This document shows, one piece after another, positions 8,769 through 19,591 of a stretch of 64,000 nucleotides of DNA. Below the pieces are notes generated by a model that had not been told where the DNA came from, ran no database searches, and saw nothing but the letters and a program-made list of their open reading frames with translations. The translations under genes and the position numbers were made by a program. Origin of the DNA: Rhizobium sp. CFBP 8762 (GTDB lineage Bacteria > Pseudomonadota > Alphaproteobacteria > Rhizobiales > Rhizobiaceae); NCBI RefSeq assembly GCF_014841565.1, contig NZ_JACYUD010000001.1, positions 372,001 to 436,000 of the forward strand, given 5' to 3'. Within the stretch, counting starts at the first letter, position 1; each line of letters opens with the position of its first letter.

Positions 8769-10088
8769 GTGTCTACGCTCGTTCCATCTGCGGTCGAAAA
8801 GACTGCTATTAGCAAGGTCATCTGGCGGCTTGTACCGTTTATCGGCCTTATGTTCTTCATCAACTTTCTGGACCGCACGGCCATCGGCTTTGCCGGTCCC
8901 AACGGCATGTCTGCCGATCTCGGCCTGACCGCTGCGCAGTTCGGCTTTGCCGCCGGCATCTTCTTTTTCGGCTATATCATTCTGGAAATTCCCAGCAATC
9001 TGGCCTTGCACAAATACGGCGCGCGGCGCTGGTTGTCGCGCATTATGGTCAGTTGGGGCATTGTCTCGCTGCTGTTTACCTGGGTGCAGAGCTATACGCA
9101 GCTTGTGGGCCTGCGCTTTCTGCTGGGTATTGCCGAAGCGGGATTCTTCCCCGGCGCTATCCTGTTCCTCAGCATGTGGGTGCCGTCGCGTCACCGCGCC
9201 AAGGTGCTAGCCGTGTTCTACGTTGCGCAGCCGCTGACCACCGTCATCGGCGCGCCACTGGCCTCGGCATTGATCGAAGCGCATGGCGCATTCGGCCTTG
9301 AAGGCTGGCGGATCATGTTCTTCGGCGTTTCCGTTCCCGCCATCGTCATCGGCTTCGTCGCATGGTTCTACCTGCCGGATACCCCCAATGATGCAAAATG
9401 GCTGAACGCTGACGAAAAGCAGTGGTTGACCAATGAACTCGCAAGGGAAGAAACCGCCAAAGTCAGCTCACACGGCAAAATGACCGGCAAGGCCCTGATG
9501 GACGGCCGGGTGTGGCTGCTGTCGCTGATCTATTTCGGCTTCATCTATGGGCTGTATGCGCTGGGCTTTTTCCTGCCGAGCATCATTGGCGGCTTCGAGG
9601 CGGAGTTTGGCACAAAGTTCACCGTCATGCAGCGCGGCCTGATCACGGCGATTCCGTATCTGCCAGCCGCTGTCGCGTTGACCTTGTGGAGCCGCGATGC
9701 CAGCAGGCGCGGTGTAAAGCCATGGCATATCGGCATTCCGGCGCTGGTGGGGGCCTTCTCCATTCCACTGGCCTTGTTCATGCCATCGCCTGCAACCACC
9801 ATCGCCGTCATCACCATCACGGCCTGCGCAATCTTCTCGGCTCTGCCAAACTTCTGGTCGCTGCCAGCGCGGTTCCTGACGGGTGCAGGTGCGGCAGCCG
9901 GTATTGCACTCATCAACACCATGGGCAATGTGGCAGGCTTTGCCGCTCCCTACATCACCGGTTACGTGAAAGACGCGACCGGCTTGTACGAGCTGCCGAT
10001 GTTCATCGTTGGCGGGCTGATGCTTCTGTCGGCCATCGTGACCTTCTCGATTGCGTCGAAGATCAAGGATCCCGGTGACGTGAAGTAG
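8769..10088 (+). CDS. MFS transporter, anion:cation symporter type
   Basis: Inner-membrane transporter of 439 residues with about 12 membrane segments. FLDRTAIGFA in the first helix, the RRWLSRIMVSWG loop and the helix-4 stretch RFLLGIAEAGFFPG are typical of the anion:cation symporter family (phthalate, tartrate, glucarate and hydroxyphenylacetate permeases), so an organic acid is the likely substrate. I start it at GTG 8769 because GGGGGAG lies 6 nt before; a TTG six codons upstream overlaps that site. It forms a divergent pair with lysR and ends at a strong terminator, looking like a self-contained accessory unit inserted in backbone genes. Confidence 0.92.
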   Translation: MSTLVPSAVEKTAISKVIWRLVPFIGLMFFINFLDRTAIGFAGPNGMSADLGLTAAQFGFAAGIFFFGYIILEIPSNLALHKYGARRWLSRIMVSWGIVSLLFTWVQSYTQLVGLRFLLGIAEAGFFPGAILFLSMWVPSRHRAKVLAVFYVAQPLTTVIGAPLASALIEAHGAFGLEGWRIMFFGVSVPAIVIGFVAWFYLPDTPNDAKWLNADEKQWLTNELAREETAKVSSHGKMTGKALMDGRVWLLSLIYFGFIYGLYALGFFLPSIIGGFEAEFGTKFTVMQRGLITAIPYLPAAVALTLWSRDASRRGVKPWHIGIPALVGAFSIPLALFMPSPATTIAVITITACAIFSALPNFWSLPARFLTGAGAAAGIALINTMGNVAGFAAPYITGYVKDATGLYELPMFIVGGLMLLSAIVTFSIASKIKDPGDVK

Positions 10089-10101
10089 AGACTGCAAACA
10101 A

Positions 10102-10129
10102 AACCCCGCTGGAAACAGCGGGGTTTTTT
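10102..10129 (+). terminator. Rho-independent terminator of MFS gene
   Basis: AACCCCGCT (10102-10110) pairs with AGCGGGGTT (10117-10125) around GGAAAC, followed by a run of T to 10129. The opposite strand also has an A/T-rich flank, so it may work both ways for the convergent rnhA gene. Confidence 0.92.
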
Positions 10130-10156
10130 GTGAACGCTTCCGGCGCGCAAAGTGAG

Positions 10157-10612
10157 CTAAACCGCCACCCGGCCACCACGCTTGAACGGCTCCATACCCT
10201 TGCGGGCGAGTTCGTCTGCGCGTTCGTTTTCCGGGTGGCCTGCGTGGCCCTTGACCCAGTGCCAGGTGACCTTGTGGCGGGAGCGGGCCTCGTCCAGTTG
10301 CTGCCAAAGCTCGGCATTTTTCACCGGCTTTTTGTCCGCCGTGCGCCAGCCGTTTTTCTTCCAGCCGTGAATCCACTTGCCGATGCCGTCCATCACATAT
10401 TTGGAATCGGTGTGAAGGTTGATCTCGCAAGGCTCCTTCAGCGAGGTCAGCGCAGTAATGGCCGCCAGCAACTCCATGCGGTTGTTGGTGGTTTCAGCCT
10501 CGCCGCCGCACAGGTCCTTCTCCCGCTCGCCATAGCGCAGCACCGCGCCCCAGCCGCCGGGACCGGGATTGCCGGAACAGGCACCGTCGGTAAAAATTTC
10601 AACCTGCTTCAT
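10157..10612 (-). CDS. rnhA: Ribonuclease HI
   Basis: RNase HI of 151 residues, which cuts the RNA strand of RNA-DNA hybrids such as primers and R-loops. All catalytic residues are visible: Asp9 ([11 protein letters not shown]), Glu47 (NNRMELLAA), Asp69 (HTDSKYV), His123 (KGHAG) and Asp133 (ERADELA). The start at 10612 overlaps the thrB stop in an ATGA, so the two are translationally coupled. The upstream frame extension into thrB is out of family and ignored. Confidence 0.97.
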   Translation of the reverse strand: MKQVEIFTDGACSGNPGPGGWGAVLRYGEREKDLCGGEAETTNNRMELLAAITALTSLKEPCEINLHTDSKYVMDGIGKWIHGWKKNGWRTADKKPVKNAELWQQLDEARSRHKVTWHWVKGHAGHPENERADELARKGMEPFKRGGRVAV

Positions 10613-11580
10613 GATGCGTCCCGCAGTCCATAGGCCGAGGCGTCGCTGACCGTTTGGTGGAAATGCAGCTTGCGCAAATATTCCAGCGGGTCCTTTTTCA
10701 CCACCAGCGCACCGGCAGGCGTCATCAGCCAATCATACAGACGGGTGAGGAAGAAGCGCAACGCCGAGCCACGCGCCAGCACCGGCAGGGCAGCGCGCTC
10801 AGCCGCGCTCAAGGGCCGCACGGACTCGTAGCCTTCCATGAGCGCCATGCCTTTGGTGAGGTTAAAGGCCCCATCGCGCTCAAAGCACCAGGCATTGAGG
10901 CAGATCGACACATCATAGGCCAGCAGATCATTGCAGGCGAAATAGAAATCAATCAGGCCAGACAACTGGTCATTGAGAAAGAAAACATTGTCGGGAAACA
11001 GGTCGGCGTGGATAACACCGGCGGGCAGGTCTTGCGGCCAGTTTGCCTCCAGAAATGCCAGTTCTGTGCCGATTTCATCCACCAGCCCCGGCTGCACCTC
11101 ATCGGCGCGGTCTTGAGCATTGTTCCAGAGCGGACGCCAACCCTCGACCGACAGCGCGTTGCGCCGCGTAATGTCAAACCCCTCTCCGGCCAGATGCATC
11201 TCAGCCAGCGCTTTGCCCACTTCGCGGCAATGGCGCGCCTCCGGCTTGCGCAGCCACATGCCTTCCAGAAAGGAAATAACGGCGGCGGGACGGCCGGACA
11301 GTTCCCCCAACAGCGCGCCATCGGCACGGGGCAATGGCAGCGGGCACGACAGGCCGTTATCTGCCAGATGCTGCATCAGGCCGAGGAAAAACGGCAGATC
11401 AGTGCGCTCCACCCGCTTTTCGTACAGCGTGAGGATGTAGGATCCACTGGTGGTGTGCAGCAGGAAGTTGGAGTTTTCCACCCCTTCCGCAATGCCCTTG
11501 TAAGAGGTGAGTTGGCCTACCCCATAGGCCTCCAGAAACCGGGCGAGATCGTCCTCGGTGATATCAGTATAGACGGCCAT
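10609..11580 (-). CDS. thrB: Homoserine kinase
   Basis: ATP:homoserine kinase of 323 residues, of the APH-fold type found in Alphaproteobacteria and Pseudomonas rather than the GHMP type of E. coli. The phosphotransferase loop [11 protein letters not shown] and the metal-binding segment [10 protein letters not shown] are present. It makes O-phosphohomoserine for threonine synthesis. GGGGA precedes the ATG. A palindrome and two degenerate repeat copies lie just upstream (11591-11742). Confidence 0.95.
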   Translation of the reverse strand: MAVYTDITEDDLARFLEAYGVGQLTSYKGIAEGVENSNFLLHTTSGSYILTLYEKRVERTDLPFFLGLMQHLADNGLSCPLPLPRADGALLGELSGRPAAVISFLEGMWLRKPEARHCREVGKALAEMHLAGEGFDITRRNALSVEGWRPLWNNAQDRADEVQPGLVDEIGTELAFLEANWPQDLPAGVIHADLFPDNVFFLNDQLSGLIDFYFACNDLLAYDVSICLNAWCFERDGAFNLTKGMALMEGYESVRPLSAAERAALPVLARGSALRFFLTRLYDWLMTPAGALVVKKDPLEYLRKLHFHQTVSDASAYGLRDAS

Positions 11581-11590
11581 TATTTTCCCC

Positions 11591-11614
11591 TTAGAGCCTA
11601 TAATAAGGCTCTAA
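11591..11614. promoter_or_regulatory. Perfect 9-bp inverted repeat in thrB leader
   Basis: TTAGAGCCT (11591-11599) and AGGCTCTAA (11606-11614) are exact inverse complements around ATAATA. The element lies directly upstream of the thrB ribosome site. Its TTAGAGC end recalls the TAGAGCA ends of the window's repeat elements, so it may be a remnant of one or an operator. Confidence 0.45.
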
Positions 11615-11632
11615 TATGCAGTTATTTCACAG

Positions 11633-11742
11633 TGTCTTGATGTAAAAAGCGTTGCCACTTTCACTGCAAATGCTTGGTCTCCTGCTCGTCGCATTGTCCT
11701 GATGTGAAAGCGTTGCCGCTTTCACTGGAAATGCTTTAGTCC
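11633..11742. repeat. Family A repeat, two tandem degenerate half-copies
   Basis: Two direct copies of about 48 bp (11633-11680 and 11695-11742) share the frame TGTC-TTGATGT, then a GCGTTGCC centre, then CTTTCACTG and AAATGCTT. They match the right half of the family A palindromes at 27357, 32997 and 34315. The second copy ends over the TAA stop codon of ispH (11738-11736). Confidence 0.65.
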
Positions 11743-12743
11743 CCATTCACAAAAGCCATATCCGCTGTGGTCAGCGGCACATGGCGCAATTCCCGGCTGA
11801 CGAGGAAGTTTTCCGTTTCCTCGACCGTATCGGCCAGTTCCACCGTCGCATCGAAGCGCTCGCGGAAGGCTTCGATAATCTCGTTGACGATGACCTCCGG
11901 CGCCGACGCCCCCGCCGAAATGCCAACCGTGCGCACTCCGCGCATGGTTTCCCAGTCGATCTCATAGGCGCGCTGCACCAGAACGGACTGTTTTGCGCCC
12001 GCTTTCAGTGCCACTTCCACCAACCGCCGGGAGTTTGAGGAATTCGGCGCACCAACGATGAGGAATGCATCGCAACCGGGGGCCGCCTGTTTGACGGCTT
12101 CCTGCCGGTTGGTGGTGGCATAGCAGATCGAATCCGCCGCAGGCGCGGTAAGGTTCGGAAACCGCTCCATCAATTTTAAAATCACGCCCTTGGTATCGTC
12201 CACGGAAAGCGTGGTCTGGGTGACAAACCCAAGATTGTCCGGGTCCGGCGGCATGTAGACGGCGGCGTCTTCCACGGTTTCCACCAGCGACACGCTGCCT
12301 TCCGGCAGTTGTCCCATGGTGCCGATAACTTCCGGGTGGCCTGCATGGCCAATCAGCACCACATGGCGGCCCAGCCGCTGGTGGCGCATGGCCTGCTTGT
12401 GAACTTTGGAAACCAGTGGGCAGGTCGCATCGAGGTAGAACAGCTTGCGCAGTTCGGCATCCTCCGGCACCGATTTGGGTACGCCATGGGCGGAAAAAAT
12501 CACCGGCTGCGCATGATGTTCAGGCGGAATCTCGTGCAGTTCCTTGACGAAGATAGCGCCCTTGGCTTCCAGCCCTTCCACCACGTAGCGATTGTGCACG
12601 ATCTCATGTCGCACATAGACGGGCGCGCCGTGCTCTTTCAGCGCAAGAACGACGATCTGAATGGCGCGATCCACCCCGGCGCAGAAGCCGCGCGGGCCGC
12701 AAAGGCGAAGAGTGAGCGGTGGCTTTGGCATGGGACGCGCCAT
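11736..12743 (-). CDS. ispH: 4-hydroxy-3-methylbut-2-enyl diphosphate reductase
   Basis: Iron-sulfur enzyme of 335 residues making IPP and DMAPP, the last step of the MEP pathway. The three cluster ligands are Cys21 (GFCAGVDRA), Cys108 ([10 protein letters not shown]) and Cys207 ([11 protein letters not shown]). TTNRQEAV and [11 protein letters not shown] are also conserved. It lies 62 bp downstream of the SURF1 gene on the same strand. The stop codon TAA is embedded in the end of a family A repeat. dxs, the first enzyme of the pathway, is at 37762. Confidence 0.97.
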   Translation of the reverse strand: MARPMPKPPLTLRLCGPRGFCAGVDRAIQIVVLALKEHGAPVYVRHEIVHNRYVVEGLEAKGAIFVKELHEIPPEHHAQPVIFSAHGVPKSVPEDAELRKLFYLDATCPLVSKVHKQAMRHQRLGRHVVLIGHAGHPEVIGTMGQLPEGSVSLVETVEDAAVYMPPDPDNLGFVTQTTLSVDDTKGVILKLMERFPNLTAPAADSICYATTNRQEAVKQAAPGCDAFLIVGAPNSSNSRRLVEVALKAGAKQSVLVQRAYEIDWETMRGVRTVGISAGASAPEVIVNEIIEAFRERFDATVELADTVEETENFLVSRELRHVPLTTADMAFVNGD

Positions 12744-12805
12744 CTTTCACGAAAGGAAACGAAGTTTGTGTGCCTTATATAACTCCGTTACGGGCCGACA
12801 CAAGC

Positions 12806-13555
12806 TTATCTCCTGCGAAAGAAAGACACACCGCAGATGACAGCCAGTGTTGCCGCCAGCCCGTACCAGGTCAGCGCGTATTGCAAATGGCTGTTGGGAA
12901 AATCGAACTGGGTGACGCCGCCGACCGGCACGCCGCCGGGATTGGGCGCGCCATCCGCATCGACGAAGAAGGGCAGAACCTGACCGGGGGCCAGCCCCGC
13001 CGTGCGGGCCATGGTATCGAGGTCCTTCCAGTAGAAGATGTTTTTTGCTTCGTCATTGTCCGGCACCAGCGATGAGGGTTTGGCGGAGAGTTTGACGCGG
13101 GCAAGGCCGTGGATGGTGACAGGACCGGGCACCTCACCCATCTCACGCGTTGCGCGCTCCTTGCGCTCATAGGGCACGAAACCACGATTGACGAACACGG
13201 CGCGGCCATCGGCCTGCATCAGAGGCGTAAACACGTAGAACCCTGTCTGGCCCTGCCATGTCGCGAAAAAGTGTCTCTCTTTGCTGTGGTCGAATGTACC
13301 GGATACGGTGACGGTGCGGTAGTCGATATCCGCACCGGACGCTTGGCTATCCTCGATATCGCGCAGCGTGACAGGTGGCGCGGTGCGGCGCTCGGCAATG
13401 GCCGACAGCAGGTTTTCCTTCCAGTGCAGGCGCTGAACCTGCCATGTTCCAAGGGCAATCAGGCAGGCGAAAACTGCCAGCAGCAAAGCTGCGACCGCCG
13501 TTAGGACCAGTTTGCTTTTTGGCTGGTTGGGGGGCCGATGCTCAGCCGCGATCAA
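12806..13555 (-). CDS. SURF1-family cytochrome oxidase assembly protein
   Basis: SURF1-like protein of 249 residues, a two-helix inner-membrane protein that helps insert heme a into oxidase subunit I. A membrane helix lies at about 16-36 (VLTAVAALLLAVFACLIALG) followed by the family motif GTWQVQRLHWK. The second helix is near the C-terminus (ALTWYGLAATLAVICGV). The start is a TTG lying inside the last codons of the DUF983 gene (14-bp overlap), so the exact start is uncertain, but no better ATG exists before the first helix. Confidence 0.92.
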   Translation of the reverse strand: MIAAEHRPPNQPKSKLVLTAVAALLLAVFACLIALGTWQVQRLHWKENLLSAIAERRTAPPVTLRDIEDSQASGADIDYRTVTVSGTFDHSKERHFFATWQGQTGFYVFTPLMQADGRAVFVNRGFVPYERKERATREMGEVPGPVTIHGLARVKLSAKPSSLVPDNDEAKNIFYWKDLDTMARTAGLAPGQVLPFFVDADGAPNPGGVPVGGVTQFDFPNSHLQYALTWYGLAATLAVICGVSFFRRR

Positions 13556-13925
13556 TGGTACCCACCTGCGCCTTATGGCGGTATTGCAATGCGATGAGGA
13601 TGCCTTTCAGCGCGCGCATCAGGCCGAGACTGGCAACCACGGCAATGGGAATCCACAACAGAAAGTGCACCCAGAGTGGCGGGTTGTAGTTAACCTCCAT
13701 CCACAGGGCCATGCCAAGCACGATAAAGCCGATGATGAGAATAACGAACACGACCGGCCCATCGCCGGAATCGGCAAAGCTGTAATCCAGCCCGCAATTG
13801 GTGCAGGACGGCTTCACCTTGATGAAACCATCAAACAGCTTGCCCTGCCCGCAGCGCGGGCAACGGCCTTTCAAACCCGTCATGACGGGCTCGACCGGGG
13901 CGTAATGGGCGTTGTCGTCGGACAT
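13542..13925 (-). CDS. DUF983 membrane protein
   Basis: Protein of 127 residues with an N-terminal zinc-ribbon-like region (CPRCGQG, then CTNCG) and two membrane helices (about 53-75 and 84-107), typical of DUF983. It sits in the cytochrome oxidase locus of many Alphaproteobacteria. Function is not established; the location suggests a role in oxidase assembly. It starts 19 bp after ctaE and overlaps the SURF1 gene by 14 bp, so the three are co-transcribed. Confidence 0.9.
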   Translation of the reverse strand: MSDDNAHYAPVEPVMTGLKGRCPRCGQGKLFDGFIKVKPSCTNCGLDYSFADSGDGPVVFVILIIGFIVLGMALWMEVNYNPPLWVHFLLWIPIAVVASLGLMRALKGILIALQYRHKAQVGTIDRG

Positions 13926-13944
13926 GATCAGCCTTCAGCCATTC

Positions 13945-14823
13945 TCAACCCTCAGCGAGCGGCGCGCCCCAGCCACCCCAGATGTAGATGGCAAAAAAGA
14001 GGAACAACCACACCACGTCCACGAAGTGCCAGTACCACGCCGCCGCTTCAAACCCGAAATGCTGCGTGGGCGTAAACGCGCCGCGCATGGCCCGGATGAG
14101 GCAGACCGCCAGAAAGATCATGCCAACGAAGACGTGGAACCCGTGAAAACCGGTCGCCATGAAGAAGGTGGCACCGTAGATGGAATCCTTGAAAGCGAAT
14201 GGCGCATGGGCATATTCGTAGAACTGTACGAAGCTGAACAGCGCGGCCAGCACCACCGTCAGCGTGAGGCCCTGAATGAGGCCGCGGCGATCCCCGTGCA
14301 GCAGCGCGTGGTGCGCCCATGTGACCGTGGTGCCGGACAAAAGCAGAATGATGGTGTTGTAAAGTGGCAGATGCCAAGGGTCGATAACCTCGATGCCCTT
14401 TGGTGGCCATGTGCCGCCGGTAAAGGCAAGACGCGACGCCTGAATCGCCTCATGCGGGTAAAGGCTGGCATCAAAATAGGCCCAGAACCACGCCACGAAG
14501 AACATGACCTCGGACGCGATGAACATGATCATCCCGTAGCGGAGGTGGAGCGAGACGACGCGGGTATGGTGGCCCTCATTGCCTTCCTTGATCGTATCCG
14601 ACCACCAGCCGTACATGGTGTAGAGCATCAGCACGAGGCCGATGAAGAACACCCACGGGTTTGCCATGTTGAAGCCGAATAGATTGAACGCGCCACCCGA
14701 CAGGTAGCGCATATAACAGACGCCACCAAACGCCATGACGAAGGACGAGACCGCCGCCAGAAACGGCCATGGGCTAGGGTCTATAATATGGTAATCGTGG
14801 TTCTTCTGATGCGCATCGGCCAT
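13945..14823 (-). CDS. ctaE: Cytochrome c oxidase subunit III
   Basis: Subunit III of the aa3 oxidase, 292 residues with seven membrane helices. HIIDPSPWPFL at the start, GGTWPP and GFHGFHV in the middle, and the C-terminal HFVDVVWLFLF are diagnostic. I start at MADAHQKNHDYHI (14823) with GGGGA upstream, rather than an in-frame codon 48 nt earlier. A family B repeat lies between it and ctaG. Confidence 0.97.
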   Translation of the reverse strand: MADAHQKNHDYHIIDPSPWPFLAAVSSFVMAFGGVCYMRYLSGGAFNLFGFNMANPWVFFIGLVLMLYTMYGWWSDTIKEGNEGHHTRVVSLHLRYGMIMFIASEVMFFVAWFWAYFDASLYPHEAIQASRLAFTGGTWPPKGIEVIDPWHLPLYNTIILLLSGTTVTWAHHALLHGDRRGLIQGLTLTVVLAALFSFVQFYEYAHAPFAFKDSIYGATFFMATGFHGFHVFVGMIFLAVCLIRAMRGAFTPTQHFGFEAAAWYWHFVDVVWLFLFFAIYIWGGWGAPLAEG

Positions 14824-14898
14824 AGTCGTGTCCCCAGTCGGTGTTTTAGAGCGCCGTTCTACTGATGGCATCAGATGGCGCTCTAACTCTATATGTTC

Positions 14899-14943
14899 AG
14901 CATAATCTTATCGATCCTTGCTTCGCTCCGATCGGATTATGCT
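14899..14943. repeat. Family B palindromic repeat
   Basis: AGCATAAT (14899-14906) pairs with ATTATGCT (14936-14943) with a core that reads CTTGCTTCGCTCCGATCGG. The same core occurs at 33063-33107 (inverted) and 57338-57383. It lies in the 162-bp ctaG-ctaE gap and could shape mRNA processing between the two genes. Confidence 0.75.
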
Positions 14944-14985
14944 CTAAACCTCATTTCGGTATCTGATCCCGAAACGCCTCAAGTG

Positions 14986-15603
14986 TCAAAGATTTCCGGA
15001 TGAAACTGGCAAGCCCGGCTCGGCAGAGGCCACGGGCTTGGTCTTTTCATGCGGGTAAAATGTGTAGGAAAGTGTCAGTGTCTTGATATCGCGGGTTTCC
15101 ACCGTCTCGACAATGGCGGGATCCACAAAGAACACCACCGGCATGTCCAGTTCCTCGCCGGGCTGCAGTGTGGTTTCGGTAAAGCAGAAACACTGCACCT
15201 TGTTGAAGTAAACAGCGGCTTCCATGGGGGTTACATTGAATATGGCCTGCCCCGTTACCGGCTCCTTCGACAGGTTCTTCGCACGGTACATAATCTGCGT
15301 CGTTTCACCGATCTTGATATCGACGGAACGTTGCACCGGCTTGAACTCCCACCGCAAGCCTGAGCCAATATTGGCATCGAAACTGACGCGGATATCGCGG
15401 TCCAGAATCACATCCGACGCCTGTTCCACCCGTTGGGTCGTGCCGTTGTAGCCCGTAACACGGCAGAACATATCATAAAGCGGCACCGCCGCGTAGGACA
15501 TGCCGACCATGGCGACGACGAAGGTCAGGCAGGACGCGACGACAACGCCGTTACGGCGTTCTGCTGGTTTCCTCGCTGTGTCCACTGTCCCCTCCCACTT
15601 CAT
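14986..15603 (-). CDS. ctaG: Cytochrome c oxidase assembly protein CtaG (Cox11)
   Basis: Copper chaperone of 205 residues that delivers copper to the CuB site of oxidase subunit I. A single N-terminal membrane helix (about 20-41) anchors a periplasmic domain. The copper ligands are the Cys pair in CFCFTE, followed by the [17 protein letters not shown] motif; [14 protein letters not shown] near the helix is also typical. It starts 2 bp beyond the small membrane gene at 15606. Confidence 0.97.
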   Translation of the reverse strand: MKWEGTVDTARKPAERRNGVVVASCLTFVVAMVGMSYAAVPLYDMFCRVTGYNGTTQRVEQASDVILDRDIRVSFDANIGSGLRWEFKPVQRSVDIKIGETTQIMYRAKNLSKEPVTGQAIFNVTPMEAAVYFNKVQCFCFTETTLQPGEELDMPVVFFVDPAIVETVETRDIKTLTLSYTFYPHEKTKPVASAEPGLPVSSGNL

Positions 15604-15605
15604 GA

Positions 15606-15749
15606 TCAGCCTGACATGCCGTTACTGAACTTGATGATGGTTACAACGTAAAACAGCACGACCAGCCCTGCAAGCACGAGACCAAGCGCGATGTTGCGTC
15701 CGCGCCGGGATTTCTTCTGTGCTTCGCTAGGCGTCACAGTCTCGATCAT
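15606..15749 (-). CDS. Small single-helix membrane protein of cytochrome oxidase operon (CoxF-like)
   Basis: A 47-residue gene fitted exactly between ctaB and ctaG. It begins at [10 protein letters not shown], has a basic stretch (KKSRRGR) and then one membrane helix ([21 protein letters not shown]), and ends KFSNGMSG. The start overlaps the ctaB stop as ATGA and the stop is 2 bp before ctaG. Small proteins of this size and place are annotated as CoxF or hypothetical in related cta loci. I infer an oxidase assembly or accessory role from position only. Confidence 0.8.
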   Translation of the reverse strand: MIETVTPSEAQKKSRRGRNIALGLVLAGLVVLFYVVTIIKFSNGMSG

Positions 15750-16714
15750 GATGCCGCCCCGAAAGTGGCGACTGCCGCCAGCACTCCGCGATCCACCATC
15801 AGCCCGGAAAAGATGGCAAACAGGTAGACCAGCGAATAGCCGAACAGCTTCTTGGCCGGGATCATCTTCTCGTCACGCTCATTCATGCGGTAGACGCCGA
15901 TAGAGTACCACACAAAACCGATCCCCAGCAGGGCTGCAAATACGCCGTACCAGACCGATGCAAAGCCCATCAAGGATGGCACCACGCCGATGATGGCGGT
16001 GAGAACGGCATAGATCAGGATCTGTGTCTTGGTGGTCGCCTGCCCGGCCACATTCGGCAGCATGGGAATGCCGACCGCGCCGTACTCCTTCATCTTGAAC
16101 AGCGCCAGCGCCCAGAAATGCGGCGGCGTCCACAGGAAGGTGATGAGAAACAGTACGATGCTTTCCACCGACACGCTGTTGGTGATGCAGGCCCAGCCGA
16201 TCATGGGCGGGAAGGCACCGGCCGCGCCGCCGATCACGATGTTCTGTGGTGTCGAGCGCTTCAACCAGATTGTGTAGATGACCGCGTAGAAAAAGATGGT
16301 GAAGGCCAGAAGGCCGGCCGATAGCCAGTTGACCACCAGACCGAGAATGCAGACGGAAAAGGCCGACAGTGTCAGGCCAAAACCCAAGGCTTCCTTGGGC
16401 AGGATTTTGCCAGCCGGAATGGGCCGCGTGGCGGTGCGGGTCATTACCGCATCGATATCGGCATCATACCACATATTCAGCGCACCGGATGCACCGGCAC
16501 CGACCGCAATGCACAGCAGGGCAACGAGCCCGATGACGGGATTTATATGTCCCGGTGCCAGAACCATGCCCGCAAGCGCCGTGAACACCACGAGCGACAT
16601 GACCCGTGGTTTCAGCAGTTGAAAATAATCGCGCGGGCTTGCCTCCGACAGGCGAATGTCATCACCGGAAAAGGGAGCGGTCGCAAAAGGTGCGCTGGTG
16701 TCAATCACCGTCAT
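15746..16714 (-). CDS. ctaB: Protoheme IX farnesyltransferase
   Basis: UbiA-superfamily prenyltransferase of 322 residues that adds a farnesyl group to heme b, giving heme O for the oxidase. The first Asp-rich motif is [21 protein letters not shown]; the second region is YRMNERDEK. About nine membrane helices. ATGA overlap with the downstream small gene shows coupling. Two hairpin elements fill the 249-bp gap to ctaD, so ctaB may have its own promoter. Confidence 0.97.
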   Translation of the reverse strand: MTVIDTSAPFATAPFSGDDIRLSEASPRDYFQLLKPRVMSLVVFTALAGMVLAPGHINPVIGLVALLCIAVGAGASGALNMWYDADIDAVMTRTATRPIPAGKILPKEALGFGLTLSAFSVCILGLVVNWLSAGLLAFTIFFYAVIYTIWLKRSTPQNIVIGGAAGAFPPMIGWACITNSVSVESIVLFLITFLWTPPHFWALALFKMKEYGAVGIPMLPNVAGQATTKTQILIYAVLTAIIGVVPSLMGFASVWYGVFAALLGIGFVWYSIGVYRMNERDEKMIPAKKLFGYSLVYLFAIFSGLMVDRGVLAAVATFGAAS

Positions 16715-16845
16715 GGCAGTTCCTACAGCATCGGACCCGGAGACCGATGCGTCATCAGAGAGGCTTGGGGTGGCGGAAGCCTTTGTCCAAAGGCTTATTT
16801 AGGACATCCCGCCACTTTCACAATTTACCAAATTGCCGCAACTCC

Positions 16846-16944
16846 TGCATAATTCGTTCAATCGGAACCGATTGAGGATCAAATTATGCAGCGTTAAAAG
16901 TCCTACAGCGTCCGTTGCGCGTCATGACTGACGCGCGGCGCTGT
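16846..16944. repeat. Composite palindromic repeat between ctaD and ctaB
   Basis: Two hairpins in tandem. First: TGCATAATT (16846-16854) pairs with AATTATGCA (16882-16890), with a nested TCAATCGG (16858-16865) and CCGATTGA (16868-16875). Second: ACAGCG (16905-16910) plus GCGCGTCA (16917-16924) pair with TGACGCGC (16929-16936) plus CGCTGT (16939-16944). The layout resembles dispersed intergenic repeats I know from other Hyphomicrobiales. It ends 19 bp from the ctaD stop. Confidence 0.7.
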
Positions 16945-16963
16945 CGGGTCGTTGAAGCCGTCT

Positions 16964-18709
<1,746 letters not shown>

Positions 18710-19591
18710 TTATTGCGCAGCATCGGCGACGGCGACAGAGGGTGTCGCACTATCGATAGATGCCATCAGAGCCTTGTTCGCCTCACCTACATTGGTGGCG
18801 GCAGCGGCAAGCCAGGTATCGTATTTTTCCTGGGAGACGACGCGCACGGCGATCGGCATGAACGCATGGTCCTTGCCGCACAACTCGGAACACTGCCCGT
18901 AGAACAGACCTTCACGCTCCGGCCTGAACCAGGTTTCGTTGAGACGGCCGGGCACGGCATCGATCTTGACGCCGAAGGACGGCATGGCGAAGGCATGGAT
19001 CACGTCGGCAGCGGTCACCAGCAGACGGACCGTTTTGCCGACCGGCACGACGATCTCGTTATCCACAGCCAGAAGGCGGGGATATTCGGTACGGTCGTCC
19101 TTGCCAAGGCCGGCGCGGTCAGCGTCCTGCAACAGAATGCTGTCGAACGTCACAGGCGTTTCACCCACCTGATATTCATAGCCCCAGTACCACTGAAAGC
19201 CCGTGGCCTTGACGGTGATATCGGGGTTCTGCGGCGGGGTTAGCTGCGCAGTCAGAAGCTGGAACGAGGGAATCGCCAAAAACAGCAGCACCACCACCGG
19301 ACCAATGGTCCAGATCACTTCGATCAGCGTGTTATGGCTGGTTCTGGATGGCGTGGGGTGCGCTTTCTCACGAAAGCGTATGACGACAGTGATCAATAGC
19401 GCGAGCACAAACAGTGTAATCGGAACGATAAACCAAAGTGTGTAATGCTCGAACCATGTGATTTCCTCCATCATTTTCGTCGCGGCGGGCTGAAAATTCG
19501 TCTGCCATGGGGCAGGCTTGTCTGCATACGCACCGGAAGCAAAAAGCAGACAGGCAATCGCTGCCAGCGCTGCATACGCTCTCTTTGTCAC
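18710..19591 (-). CDS. ctaC: Cytochrome c oxidase subunit II
   Basis: Subunit II of 293 residues that receives electrons from cytochrome c. It has a cleavable signal (to about residue 23), two membrane helices (about 50-72 and 91-112) and a periplasmic CuA domain with QCSELCGKDHAFMPI and the upstream ligand in VIHAFAMPSFG. The aromatic patch FQWYWGYEY is present. There is no heme c extension. The start is GTG at 19591, with GGGAG 7 nt upstream. It is the first gene of the cta cluster. Confidence 0.97.
   Translation of the reverse strand: MTKRAYAALAAIACLLFASGAYADKPAPWQTNFQPAATKMMEEITWFEHYTLWFIVPITLFVLALLITVVIRFREKAHPTPSRTSHNTLIEVIWTIGPVVVLLFLAIPSFQLLTAQLTPPQNPDITVKATGFQWYWGYEYQVGETPVTFDSILLQDADRAGLGKDDRTEYPRLLAVDNEIVVPVGKTVRLLVTAADVIHAFAMPSFGVKIDAVPGRLNETWFRPEREGLFYGQCSELCGKDHAFMPIAVRVVSQEKYDTWLAAAATNVGEANKALMASIDSATPSVAVADAAQ

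Noticed and set aside
16864..16898. GGAAC ... CGTT in the ctaD-ctaB gap as an EcfG promoter
   Set aside because: The spacing is 23 nt, not 16-17, and GGAAC is part of a repeat hairpin.
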